A stretch of 64,000 nucleotides of DNA from Sphingobacteriaceae bacterium (GTDB taxonomy: Bacteria > Bacteroidota > Bacteroidia > Sphingobacteriales > Sphingobacteriaceae): contig CAHJWG010000010.1 in the NCBI GenBank assembly GCA_903642215.1, positions 1-64,000 of the forward strand, given 5' to 3'. The stretch's first letter is position 1. Each line of letters starts with the position of its first letter. This document shows positions 34,214 through 42,468 of the stretch, in pieces. Both the position numbers and the translations under genes were made by a program. Below the pieces are notes generated by a model. The model was not told the origin of the DNA. It did not search any database and worked only from the letters and a program-made list of their open reading frames with translations.

Positions 34214-36022
34214 ATGAACCCATTTATTGAACTGGGAATCCGTCATGATATTGTTAATGCCATCTCTGATTTAGGATTTGAAAATCCTACGCCAATCCAG
34301 GAACAATCTATCCCGGTTTTGTTAACAGGCAGCAACGATTTTGTCGGATTAGCCCAAACAGGGACCGGAAAAACCGCCGCCTTCGGACTGCCGTTATTAG
34401 AACTGATTGACTTTGATCAGAACAAGCCTCAAGCTTTAATCCTTTGCCCAACCCGCGAGTTGTGTTTGCAAATTACAAGCGACATTAAAAGTTACTCCAA
34501 AAACATGTCCAACGTTAAAGTTGTGGCAGTTTACGGTGGTTCCAGCATCATGGATCAGCTGCGCGAAATTAAACGCGGCGTACAGATTGTTGTAGCCACA
34601 CCAGGACGTATGCTGGATATCATTGGCCGTAAAGCCATTGATTTTTCGGATATTCAGTTCGTTGTTTTGGATGAAGCCGATGAAATGTTGAACATGGGCT
34701 TTCAGGAAGACATTAACGAAATCCTGTCTACCACTCCAGAAGAGAAAAAAACCTGGCTGTTTTCAGCCACAATGCCGGCAGAAGTGCGCCGCATTGCAAA
34801 AAACTACATGACCGATCCTTTTGAGCTTACGATGGGCACAAAAAATACCGGAAATGTTAACATTGAGCACGAATATTACATCGTAAAAGCACGTGATAAA
34901 TACGCCGCTTTTAAGCGTATTGTAGATTTTAACCCGGAGATTTTCGGTATCGTTTTTTGTCGGACCAAAATTGAAACGCAGGAAATTGCCGAATCTTTAA
35001 TTAAAGATGGTTATAACGCAGATTCTTTGCACGGAGATTTATCGCAGCAACAACGTGATAAAGTAATGAAACGTTACCGCGATCGTAGTTTACAATTGCT
35101 GATTGCTACGGACGTTGCCGCCCGTGGTATTGATGTAAGTGATGTTACGCACGTAATCAATTACTCTTTACCTGATGAGATTGAAAATTACACACACCGA
35201 AGTGGCCGTACTGGCCGTGCCGGAAAAACCGGTGTATCTATCGCAATCATCAACGCAAAAGAAATTGGCAAAATCCGCCAGATTGAACGCGTGATCGGTA
35301 AGAAATTTGTGAAAGCAGAAATCCCGACCGGTTTTGATGTTTGCGAAAAACAGTTATTCGGCTTGGTTCATAAAGTGCATAATGTGGAAGTGAACGATTC
35401 GCAGATCGATCAGTACATTCCGCGTATCATGGCCGAATTTGAAGAGCTAAGCAAAGAAGATATCATCAAGCGTTTTGCTTCTTTAGAGTTTAACCGTTTC
35501 CTGGAATATTATAAAAACGCTCCTGATTTAAATGCTTCAGCTGATGATCGCGTTCGCGAAAGCGGCGAACGTTTTCCGCGAACCGGAATGCGTTCAGAAT
35601 TTACGCGTTTATTTATTAACCTAGGTTCGGTAGATAATTTTACCCGCGGAGATTTGTTGGGTTACATCTGTAATACCAGCAAAATTAACGGCCGTGGTGT
35701 TGGTAAAATTGATGTAAAAGGCGTATATTCTTTCTTTGAGGTACCGAATGACGAAGCACAGCAAGTAATTGACGCTTTTAAAAATGCAGATTTCCAGGGC
35801 CGCGAAGTTCGGATTGAACTTTCCGGTGCTGCGGAAGGTGGCGAAAGCCGTTCACCAAGATCTTCTGGTGGCAGCGGTTACCAAAGAAGAGAAAGCGGAA
35901 GCAGAGAAAGACGTGATGGCGGACGCGAACGCAGTTATAGTGGCGGCGCAAGCGGAGGCGGTTTCCGTGATTTTTCAGGTAAAAGCCGAGAAGACCGTGG
36001 CGAACGCCGCAAAAGATTTTAA
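34214..36022 (+). CDS. DEAD-box RNA helicase (DeaD/CsdA-like)
   Basis: A 602-aa ATP-dependent RNA helicase. Q motif FENPTPIQEQSIP, Walker A AQTGTGKT, DEAD at ~155, SAT as FSATMP and motif VI HRSGRTGRAGKTG are all present. A DbpA-type RNA-binding domain (~465-550, TRLFINLGSVDNFTRGDLL) follows, then an Arg/Gly/Ser-rich tail. Such proteins act in ribosome assembly and cold adaptation. A clear promoter and a terminator frame it as a single-gene unit. Confidence 0.93.
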   Translation: MNPFIELGIRHDIVNAISDLGFENPTPIQEQSIPVLLTGSNDFVGLAQTGTGKTAAFGLPLLELIDFDQNKPQALILCPTRELCLQITSDIKSYSKNMSNVKVVAVYGGSSIMDQLREIKRGVQIVVATPGRMLDIIGRKAIDFSDIQFVVLDEADEMLNMGFQEDINEILSTTPEEKKTWLFSATMPAEVRRIAKNYMTDPFELTMGTKNTGNVNIEHEYYIVKARDKYAAFKRIVDFNPEIFGIVFCRTKIETQEIAESLIKDGYNADSLHGDLSQQQRDKVMKRYRDRSLQLLIATDVAARGIDVSDVTHVINYSLPDEIENYTHRSGRTGRAGKTGVSIAIINAKEIGKIRQIERVIGKKFVKAEIPTGFDVCEKQLFGLVHKVHNVEVNDSQIDQYIPRIMAEFEELSKEDIIKRFASLEFNRFLEYYKNAPDLNASADDRVRESGERFPRTGMRSEFTRLFINLGSVDNFTRGDLLGYICNTSKINGRGVGKIDVKGVYSFFEVPNDEAQQVIDAFKNADFQGREVRIELSGAAEGGESRSPRSSGGSGYQRRESGSRERRDGGRERSYSGGASGGGFRDFSGKSREDRGERRKRF

Positions 36023-36030
36023 AACAGTAA

Positions 36031-36043
36031 TACTGTTTTTACG
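36031..36043 (+). repeat. Dispersed motif, one-mismatch copy
   Basis: TACTGTTTTTACG, 8 bases after the helicase stop. Preceding AAAACAGTA makes an inverted repeat with its first half. Confidence 0.6.
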
Positions 36044-36074
36044 ATATAATTTTAGTTTTAGTTTAGTTGATAAG

Positions 36075-36105
36075 AGCATGACATTTACGGTCATGCTTTT
36101 TCATT
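36075..36105 (+). terminator. Terminator of the helicase gene
   Basis: AGCATGAC (36075-36082) pairs with GTCATGCT (36090-36097), followed by a T-rich tail. Confidence 0.85.
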
Positions 36106-36115
36106 TTGAAGATTT

Positions 36116-36406
36116 TTACAGCAAAATAATCTCTGTAATCAATTCCGTTTCGGCCTGCTCGTTAATTTTTTCGATAATTTCCAGGCGCATACGCAGCAGT
36201 TCGTTTTTGATAACTGAAGAATCCATCCGGATAAATAACTTCCGATTCAAAATAAATAATTCTTTAGTTCTGTTTGCAGCAGGTTTTCCTACCAAATCAG
36301 GCCAATGCGCAATTACAGCGGTTTCATCAAACTTCCTTTTAATCTTGTAAACTTTCAGCATCAATCCCAAAGCTTCTTTTAACGTTTTATCATTCGTTCT
36401 ACCCAT
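36116..36406 (-). CDS. DUF721 (DciA-like) protein
   Basis: A 96-aa protein with the DUF721 pattern KIKRKFDETAVIAHWPDLVGKPAANRTKELFI. Members include DciA, which helps load the replicative helicase DnaB where DnaC is absent. It overlaps the end of recF by 8 bases and so is co-translated with it, the usual arrangement near recF. Confidence 0.8.
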   Translation of the reverse strand: MGRTNDKTLKEALGLMLKVYKIKRKFDETAVIAHWPDLVGKPAANRTKELFILNRKLFIRMDSSVIKNELLRMRLEIIEKINEQAETELITEIILL

Positions 36407-37499
36407 GCACTTGTCCTTTATGTACGTTAAAAATTGCTACTTCTACGCCTATCCGGTCAAAAATCTGTTGCATTCGTTGGGCGTTTGTATCGGTAATAAA
36501 AACCTGGCCGAAGTTATTATCCGATACCATTTGCATTAGTTTATGAATACGTTTTTCATCCAGTTTATCAAAAATATCATCTAAAAGAAGCAAAGGTTTG
36601 TAGCCTTTTTGCTGATAAAGGAAGCTGTATTGCGCTAGTTTTAAGGCAACTAAAAAAGATTTTTGCTGCCCTTGCGAACCAAACTTTTTCATGGGCATTT
36701 GATGAATAGAAAACTGCAGGTCGTCTTTATGGATGCCAACGCTGGTACGTTCTAAAACCCGGTCGCGCTCGGTTGATTTTTTAAGCAGATAATTAAAATC
36801 ATCCTGCAGCAACTGCGAATCATAAATCAGTTCTACACTTTCCGCATCTTCACTTAAATATAAATAATGCTGATTAAAAATCTCCGTAAAAACTTCCATA
36901 AAAGCTTTTCTTTTTTGGAAAATGATATTACCGGAAGTTATCAGATGATCATCAAAAACCTCCAATAATTGCGGATCGTATTTGCCTGTTTCAGAAATAT
37001 TTTTCAATAAAATGTTCCGGTTGAGTAACGTTTTATTGTACGAAATCAGTTCATCCAGATATTGATGATCAGTTTGCGAAATCACATTATCCACAAATTT
37101 GCGCCGCTCCTCGCTCCCTTCCATAATCAGCGTGATATCATAAGGCGAGAGCATCACCAGCGGAAACAAACCGATATGATCGGCCAGCCGCTGATATTCT
37201 TTTTTATTGCGCTTAAACTGCTTTTTTTGGTTGCGCTTTACCGCGCACGAAACGGTATCCTTTTGCTCGCTTTTACTGAATGCTCCGTTTATCAGAAAAA
37301 AATCCGCGCCTTGCAAAATCTGCTGACTATCAATCGGATTAAAATAACTTTTACATAACGAAAGATAATGGATGGCATCCAGCAGATTGGTTTTACCGGC
37401 ACCGTTATCACCGGCAAAAACCGTTACGCCGGGCTGAAAATTTAAATCAGCCTGAACATAATTTTTAAAGTTGAGCAGGGAAAGCTGGGTTAAATACAT
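36399..37499 (-). CDS. recF: DNA replication and repair protein RecF
   Basis: A 366-aa SMC-like ATPase that loads RecA at single-strand gaps. Walker A is GDNGAGKTN near residue 32, the signature region is FGSQGQQKSFLVALKLAQ, and Walker B is LLLDDIFDKLD. I start at MYLTQLSLLNFKN, the normal RecF N-terminus; upstream codons back to 37559 read into the promoter region. It is the first gene of a unit with the DciA-like gene. Confidence 0.93.
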   Translation of the reverse strand: MYLTQLSLLNFKNYVQADLNFQPGVTVFAGDNGAGKTNLLDAIHYLSLCKSYFNPIDSQQILQGADFFLINGAFSKSEQKDTVSCAVKRNQKKQFKRNKKEYQRLADHIGLFPLVMLSPYDITLIMEGSEERRKFVDNVISQTDHQYLDELISYNKTLLNRNILLKNISETGKYDPQLLEVFDDHLITSGNIIFQKRKAFMEVFTEIFNQHYLYLSEDAESVELIYDSQLLQDDFNYLLKKSTERDRVLERTSVGIHKDDLQFSIHQMPMKKFGSQGQQKSFLVALKLAQYSFLYQQKGYKPLLLLDDIFDKLDEKRIHKLMQMVSDNNFGQVFITDTNAQRMQQIFDRIGVEVAIFNVHKGQVHG

Positions 37500-37585
37500 G
37501 TTGGGCATCAAAGTTAATACTTCCGCGCTTGCAAAAGTTAAGATAATAGTGTAAATCAACTTTAAAAATTCCAGTAAAATAGGTA

Positions 37586-37615
37586 TTGCTAAAGATGGTT
37601 AAAACTGTATTTTTG
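37586..37615 (+). promoter_or_regulatory. Promoter of the TPR protein gene
   Basis: TTG (37586-37588), 19-base spacer, TATTTTTG (37608-37615), 22 bases before the ATG. Confidence 0.7.
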
Positions 37616-37637
37616 CACACTAAAATTTTGGATACAA

Positions 37638-38333
37638 ATGTCGAATAATCAACCAAATACTAAAGTTGCTGCCCAAATTAAACCTGCTGTAGAAGCGAAG
37701 CCGTTAGCCCAAACCGGAAATTTTGTAAGAGAAAATCAGAAAAGTTTACTGTTTATCAGCACGGCTGTTGTTGCTTTAATCATCATTTATTTTGCTTATC
37801 AGAAATTTTACCTTGCACCGCGCGAAATTGAGGCATCAAACCAGATGTATGTTGCACAGGATTTTTGGGATAAAAAACAATGGGACAAGGCGATTAACGG
37901 TGATGCCGGTTATCCGGGTTTTGCCAAAATTGTGGACGAATACAGTAATACCAAAGCGGCCAACTTAGCTTTTTATTATCTCGGTGTTGCTTATTTAAAC
38001 AAAGGCGAATACAAAAAAGCCGCTGATAATTTTACCAATTACCGCGGTGATGATATAATAATTGCGGCACAGGCTTTAGGAAATACCGGCGATGCTTATG
38101 TAGAATTAAAGGATTATGACAAAGCCGTTACCTACTATAAAAAAGCTGCCGATAAAGGCAATAACAGTTTTATCTCTCCCATTTATTTAAAAAAGCTGGC
38201 TTTGGTTTATGAGGCACAGAAAAATTACAGCGATGCCGTTGATGCTTATCAGAAAATAAAAACTGATTTCCCGGAAAGCAACGAAGCGGCCAGCATTGAC
38301 AAATACATTGCAAGAGCTGAGGCTGAAAAATAA
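37638..38333 (+). CDS. Tetratricopeptide-repeat membrane protein (YfgM-like)
   Basis: A 231-aa protein with a single N-terminal membrane span (LLFISTAVVALIIIYFAY, residues ~34-51) and TPR repeats outside it (AFYYLGVAYLNKGEYKKAADN, GDAYVELKDYDKAVTYYKKAA, ALVYEAQKNYSDAVDAYQKI). The topology is like YfgM, which works in periplasmic chaperoning. Divergent from recF; a motif-bearing hairpin follows it. Confidence 0.8.
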   Translation: MSNNQPNTKVAAQIKPAVEAKPLAQTGNFVRENQKSLLFISTAVVALIIIYFAYQKFYLAPREIEASNQMYVAQDFWDKKQWDKAINGDAGYPGFAKIVDEYSNTKAANLAFYYLGVAYLNKGEYKKAADNFTNYRGDDIIIAAQALGNTGDAYVELKDYDKAVTYYKKAADKGNNSFISPIYLKKLALVYEAQKNYSDAVDAYQKIKTDFPESNEAASIDKYIARAEAEK

Positions 38334-38348
38334 TTTCGGGTAATATTT

Positions 38349-38375
38349 TACCTGATAAAAGAAGCATCAGGTAAT
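38349..38375 (+). terminator. Hairpin with dispersed motif in its loop, after the TPR gene
   Basis: TTACCTGAT and ATCAGGTAA form a perfect 9-bp stem around the loop AAAAGAAGC. The perfect motif copy is GATAAAAGAAGCA at 38354-38366. No T-tract follows, so termination is uncertain. Confidence 0.65.
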
Positions 38376-38398
38376 TGTTTCTACAACAAATCCCTCAG

Positions 38399-38893
38399 AT
38401 GGCTACTCAATTAAAAAATTTATCCGATTTTTCGCATACAGCAATACCATCTGCTGCTGATTATCGTTTCGGCATTGTAGTTGCTGAATGGAATGCAGAA
38501 GTTACAAACGCTTTACTGGATGGTGCTTATCAAACTTTAATTCGCTATGGCGCAGTAGAAGAAAACATCAAAATTTACTCTGTTCCGGGCAGTTTTGAGT
38601 TGACTTCCGGAGCAGAACTATTACTGAAAAAAGGTGATGTTGATGCTGTAATTTGTTTAGGTTGTGTGATACAGGGAGAAACCCGGCACTTTGATTTTAT
38701 TTGCAATGCAGTAGCAAACGGCTTAAGCAATGTTGCCATAAAATATTCAAAACCGGTAATATTTGGTGTATTAACTACCGATAACCAGCAACAGGCAACA
38801 GACCGCTCTGGCGGTAAACATGGCAATAAAGGTGATGAAGCAGCTATAACGGCCATAAAAATGGCAGATTTGGTTGTAACCTTAAACAGGTAA
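38399..38893 (+). CDS. ribH: 6,7-dimethyl-8-ribityllumazine synthase
   Basis: A 164-aa enzyme for the penultimate riboflavin step, joining the pyrimidinedione to dihydroxybutanone phosphate. Conserved stretches are FGIVVAEWN, the phosphate-loop region VPGSFELTSGAELLL, and CLGCVIQGETRHFDFI with the catalytic His. ATG 38399 gives the family N-terminus; the TTG at 38375 is upstream of it. Other rib genes are not adjacent. Confidence 0.93.
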   Translation: MATQLKNLSDFSHTAIPSAADYRFGIVVAEWNAEVTNALLDGAYQTLIRYGAVEENIKIYSVPGSFELTSGAELLLKKGDVDAVICLGCVIQGETRHFDFICNAVANGLSNVAIKYSKPVIFGVLTTDNQQQATDRSGGKHGNKGDEAAITAIKMADLVVTLNR

Positions 38894-38936
38894 AACAGGT
38901 ATTATTTAATTTAAAAGAATTATAACATTTACTACA

Positions 38937-39044
38937 ATGAGAAAAATTATTTTACTGGCAATTTTAGCAGCTGCTTTATCCGGTTCTTTATCTTCCTGCT
39001 CCTCTAAATTATGCCCGGCTTACGGAAACAGCCATCACAGATAA
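38937..39044 (+). CDS. Very small lipoprotein (35 aa)
   Basis: ATG 38937 opens a 35-codon frame: a basic start (MRKII), a hydrophobic stretch LLAILAAALSG, and the lipobox LSSC, with Cys21 as lipidation site. Only about 14 residues follow (SSKLCPAYGNSHHR), with one further Cys and a His-rich end. Mini-lipoproteins with a CPAY-type tail occur in related genomes to my recollection. Position between ribH and ytxJ gives no hint of role. Confidence 0.6.
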   Translation: MRKIILLAILAAALSGSLSSCSSKLCPAYGNSHHR

Positions 39045-39061
39045 GGTGTTTGGTAATTGTA

Positions 39062-39115
39062 ATATTGCAAAATATTTAGGTTGATAAAAGAAGCATCCGT
39101 GTAATTTTGCAATAT
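39062..39115. repeat. Inverted repeat enclosing a motif copy and the ytxJ promoter
   Basis: ATATTGCAAAAT (39062-39073) and its perfect complement (39104-39115) flank a perfect minus-orientation motif copy (39083-39095). The right arm overlaps both the -7 element TAATTTTG (39102-39109) and the ytxJ ATG (39114). Confidence 0.7.
39102..39109 (+). promoter_or_regulatory. ytxJ -7 element (TAATTTTG)
   Basis: TAnnTTTG, 4 bases before the ATG; leaderless arrangement. Confidence 0.6.
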
Positions 39116-39446
39116 GAATTGGATAAATTTAACTTCAACAGAACAAATAAATAATATTAAAGCCGCTAAAGGTTACAGCATCATTTTTAAACATAGTACA
39201 CGCTGCTCCATTAGTATGATGGCTAAAAGAAGGTTTGAGCTGGACGGAAAATTGTTTGATGAAAATATTACGCCGTTGTACTTTTTAGACCTGATTAAAT
39301 ACCGCGACCTTTCTAAAAATGTTGCAGATGTTTTTAATGTACACCATGAATCGCCGCAATTATTACTGATTAAAAACGGCGAGTGTATTTTGGACCAATC
39401 GCATTCTTCTATCTCCGCAGAAGAAGCGGTAGAGTCTATACAGTAA
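39114..39446 (+). CDS. ytxJ: Bacillithiol-system redox protein YtxJ
   Basis: A 110-aa thioredoxin-fold protein with the single-cysteine motif FKHSTRCSISMMAKRRFE (residues ~23-40) typical of YtxJ, a monothiol bacilliredoxin that removes bacillithiol from protein cysteines. Its presence suggests that the organism makes bacillithiol. The stop is followed directly by a motif copy. Confidence 0.85.
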   Translation: MNWINLTSTEQINNIKAAKGYSIIFKHSTRCSISMMAKRRFELDGKLFDENITPLYFLDLIKYRDLSKNVADVFNVHHESPQLLLIKNGECILDQSHSSISAEEAVESIQ

Positions 39447-39459
39447 TACTGTTTTTACC
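39447..39459 (+). repeat. Dispersed motif copy (TACTGTTTTTACC) between convergent genes
   Basis: Perfect GT-subtype core, beginning right after the ytxJ stop and overlapping the stop codon of the OsmC gene (39455-39457); followed by AGT and TAAAATTT. Confidence 0.75.
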
Positions 39460-39856
39460 AGTTAAAATTTACAGATTTCTTCAAATCCGAATGCAGGCTC
39501 AAATATACCGGGCAGGTTAAAGCTGCCCTTTCTAATGTTTTCTGTTGTTTATCCGAATAATTTTCCGGAAACTTTAAATCCACTACAATCTCAGCAACCC
39601 GGCGCGGGTTTGCAGCCATTATTTTTGTAATGCTGCATGCGGTATTTTCGATATTCATTTGGTGTTCCCTGGCAGCAATCCCCATAATGGTAAGCATACA
39701 GCTTCCCAAAGCAGCTGCAAGCAAATCTGTCGGCGAAAAAGCTTCACCTTTTCCTTGGTTATCAATCGGTGCATCTGTTAAAATCTCCGTGCCGGATTGT
39801 ACATGTTTTGCCTGTGTTCTTAACGTACCCTGATATACCGTTTCTATAGTTGCCAT
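39455..39856 (-). CDS. OsmC family protein
   Basis: A 133-aa OsmC/Ohr-fold protein. It has the Cys pair characteristic of thiol-dependent hydroperoxide reductases, in ALGSCMLTIMG (~residue 52) and in LTCPVYLSL near the C-terminus. It probably detoxifies organic hydroperoxides. It converges on ytxJ with only 8 bases between the stops. Confidence 0.85.
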   Translation of the reverse strand: MATIETVYQGTLRTQAKHVQSGTEILTDAPIDNQGKGEAFSPTDLLAAALGSCMLTIMGIAAREHQMNIENTACSITKIMAANPRRVAEIVVDLKFPENYSDKQQKTLERAALTCPVYLSLHSDLKKSVNFNW

Positions 39857-39955
39857 AATAATTATTTCTACAGCAAATTAAATAAATTGTAGTCAGTTAA
39901 TCGTCATTAACTATTTCACGCAATAGAATTTTATATATATGAACCGGAATTAATT

Positions 39956-39963
39956 TAGTTTTG
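39956..39963 (+). promoter_or_regulatory. lipA -7 element (TAGTTTTG)
   Basis: TAnnTTTG, 4 bases before the lipA ATG; leaderless arrangement. Confidence 0.6.
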
Positions 39964-39967
39964 TGAT

Positions 39968-40846
39968 ATGATAGAGTTACCAGTAGTTGCTGCTGTTCAA
40001 CCTCAGCGTAAACCGGATTGGCTAAGAGTAAAATTACCTGTCGGAAAAGAATATGCACATGTAAGAGGACTTGTAGATACGCACAAATTACACACCATTT
40101 GCGAAAGCGGCAATTGCCCGAACATGGGCGAATGCTGGGGAGCAGGCACCGCTACTTTCATGATTTTAGGAAACATTTGCACGCGTTCATGCTCTTTTTG
40201 TGCTGTTGCAACCGGCCGGCCTTTAGCCGTTGATTTAAATGAACCAGAGCGCGTGGCCAGTTCTGTTAAGTTGATGCAGGTAAAACATTGCGTAATTACT
40301 TCTGTAGATCGCGATGATTTAAAAGACGGCGGTTCTACCATTTGGGCAGAAACAATTAACGCCATCCGGCGCGAAAGCCCGGAAACAACCTTAGAAACTT
40401 TAATTCCTGATTTTAGAGGAAATTGGGATAATTTAGCACGTGTATTAGCTGTTAGGCCGGAAGTGGTTTCTCATAACCTTGAAACCGTACGCGAATTAAC
40501 CAAAGAAGTAAGGATACAGGCAAAATACGATCGTAGTTTAGATTGTTTAAGGCAGATCTCTGCCGCCGGTTTACGCACAAAATCAGGGATTATGCTAGGC
40601 TTAGGTGAAAAGGAATATCAGGTTTTAGAAGCCATGGATGATCTTTTGGAAGCAGGCGTACATATACTTACATTAGGCCAATATTTACAACCAACAAAAA
40701 ACCATCATCCGGTTTTAGATTGGATACATCCTGATCAGTTTCAGTTTTATAAAACAATAGGATTAGAGAAGGGTTTCAGGTATGTGGAAAGCGGGCCATT
40801 GGTACGGTCTTCCTATCATGCCGAAAAACACCTTTTCAACTTTTAA
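39968..40846 (+). CDS. lipA: Lipoyl synthase
   Basis: A 292-aa radical SAM enzyme that inserts two sulfurs into protein-bound octanoyl groups. The auxiliary cluster motif is [12 protein letters not shown] (residues ~46-57) and the radical SAM motif CTRSCSFC (~76-83). The C-terminal RSSYHAE provides the auxiliary-cluster serine. Complete and of normal length. It is followed after 21 bases by an ECF sigma gene. Confidence 0.95.
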   Translation: MIELPVVAAVQPQRKPDWLRVKLPVGKEYAHVRGLVDTHKLHTICESGNCPNMGECWGAGTATFMILGNICTRSCSFCAVATGRPLAVDLNEPERVASSVKLMQVKHCVITSVDRDDLKDGGSTIWAETINAIRRESPETTLETLIPDFRGNWDNLARVLAVRPEVVSHNLETVRELTKEVRIQAKYDRSLDCLRQISAAGLRTKSGIMLGLGEKEYQVLEAMDDLLEAGVHILTLGQYLQPTKNHHPVLDWIHPDQFQFYKTIGLEKGFRYVESGPLVRSSYHAEKHLFNF

Positions 40847-40867
40847 TTTTTGTAACCTACAATTTCC

Positions 40868-41419
40868 TTGACCAAGAAGCGTAAAATATCACTTACAGAG
40901 GAAGAACTCATCACAGCTCTCCGGCAACATGATAAAATAGCAGCGGAAGCGTTATATGACATGTACTCCTCTTCTCTTTTTGGTGTAATTATCAGGGTTG
41001 TTCAAAATAATGAGCTTGCAGAAGACCTTTTGCAGGAAACTTTTGTAAAAATCTGGAATTCATTTTCATCTTACAGTGCGGATAAAGGCAGGTTGTTTAC
41101 CTGGATGGTTAATATCGCACGTAACCTTTCAATCGATAAGATAAGATCTAAAGATTATAAAAATCAAACAAAAAACCATGAACTTGAATTAAACGTAACT
41201 TCCATAGATGCAAGCAGAAATACGGCTTATAAACCCGAATTGCTTGGTGTAAAAGATCTTGTAAATAATTTAAGGCCCGAACAAAAAATAATTCTTGACC
41301 TGATTTATTTTAAAGGATACACCCATCTGGAAGCAGCCGATGAGTTAAGTATTCCTCTGGGAACTATTAAAACCCGTTTAAGAATGGCTATAATACAGCT
41401 GAGGAAATATTTTAATTAG
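40868..41419 (+). CDS. ECF RNA polymerase sigma factor
   Basis: A 183-aa group IV sigma factor. Region 2 is ALYDMYSSSLFGVIIRVVQNNELAEDLLQETFVKIW; region 4 is YFKGYTHLEAADELSIPLGTIKTRLRMAIIQLRKYF with the helix-turn-helix. The apparent start codon is TTG (TKKRKISLTEEEL). One base separates it from the anti-sigma gene. Confidence 0.88.
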   Translation: MTKKRKISLTEEELITALRQHDKIAAEALYDMYSSSLFGVIIRVVQNNELAEDLLQETFVKIWNSFSSYSADKGRLFTWMVNIARNLSIDKIRSKDYKNQTKNHELELNVTSIDASRNTAYKPELLGVKDLVNNLRPEQKIILDLIYFKGYTHLEAADELSIPLGTIKTRLRMAIIQLRKYFN

Positions 41420-41420
41420 C

Positions 41421-42413
41421 GTGGAAGACATAAAACAATATATCGAATCAGGGATACTTGAACTTTATGTTCTGGATAATCTTACACCGGAAGAAAAACT
41501 GGATGTGGAGAGGTATGCAATAAGTTATCCTGAAATTCAAAAAGAGCTGAATGAGATAAGTGCTGCAATAGAAAGTTTTGCTGAACTTAATGCCATAGAA
41601 CCAAACGAAAATTTAAGATCTACAATTTTAAATCAGCTTGAATATTCGGTTACAGAATCAAAACCTGGGTATACTTCTTTTGAGGATAAAAAAATTATTT
41701 CTTTAAAAAACACCAGTCAAACCAACTTTTACAAATATGCTTTCGCTGCCAGTTTAGCTTTGTTTTTAACTACAGGCATTGCTTTGTTTAACGTATATAA
41801 TCGTTTACAGGATTCTAGGCAACAATTGGTAGCACTGCAGCAGCAAAATCAAAAATTTGCCAACCAGGTTAATTTCCAGGAAAGTGAGCTTGATCAATAC
41901 AGAAAAAAATCAGGCGCACCGGTTATACAACCCAGTTTTATTGATAGCAACGCGGTAAAAGGAGATAATTCTCAACAGATTATTGCCCGGCAAAAAGCAT
42001 CACTAAAAGAATCTCAAAAAGAAATTTTGGCTTTAGAAAGGCAAAATAAAACCCGTGAAAAAGTATTTGAAATTTTTTCTGATCCGGCAAGCAGGTTTAT
42101 CAAATTAAAAGGTGTAAAAGATTCTTCCAAATTATTGATTGCCTGGAACCCGGATAAAAAACAATTGTGGATAAACAAAAAAGCATCTGCTTTACCTGTA
42201 AACGATAAAGATCACCAATATCAATTATGGGCGATACGCAAATTAAAACCTATAAGTTTAGGTGTTTTTGATATACGGAAAACTGATTCGATAATGGAAA
42301 ACATGTCTTCCATTGACAGAGCTTCTGCTTTTGCCGTTACGCTTGAGCCACGCGGTGGAAGCGAAAAGCCAACTTTGAAAGAAATGGTTGTAATGGGATT
42401 GAATCATAAATAA
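41421..42413 (+). CDS. Membrane anti-sigma factor (RskA-like)
   Basis: A 330-aa protein: an N-terminal cytoplasmic domain (IESGILELYVLDNLTPEEKLDVERYAISYPEI) that would bind the sigma factor, one membrane span (YAFAASLALFLTTGIALF, ~103-120), a coiled coil and a C-terminal RskA-type domain (LWINKKASALPVNDKDHQYQLWAIRK). The start is GTG. It would hold the adjacent sigma factor until an envelope signal releases it. Confidence 0.85.
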   Translation: MEDIKQYIESGILELYVLDNLTPEEKLDVERYAISYPEIQKELNEISAAIESFAELNAIEPNENLRSTILNQLEYSVTESKPGYTSFEDKKIISLKNTSQTNFYKYAFAASLALFLTTGIALFNVYNRLQDSRQQLVALQQQNQKFANQVNFQESELDQYRKKSGAPVIQPSFIDSNAVKGDNSQQIIARQKASLKESQKEILALERQNKTREKVFEIFSDPASRFIKLKGVKDSSKLLIAWNPDKKQLWINKKASALPVNDKDHQYQLWAIRKLKPISLGVFDIRKTDSIMENMSSIDRASAFAVTLEPRGGSEKPTLKEMVVMGLNHK

Positions 42414-42429
42414 CAAGAGCATATTTTTT

Positions 42430-42468
42430 AACAAAAAAGGCTGAGATTAAACTTAGCCTTTTTTGTTA
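42430..42468. terminator. Bidirectional terminator
   Basis: A 16-bp stem (42430-42445 with 42452-42467, one G-T pair) flanked by A and T runs, between the convergent anti-sigma and nnr genes. Confidence 0.9.
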
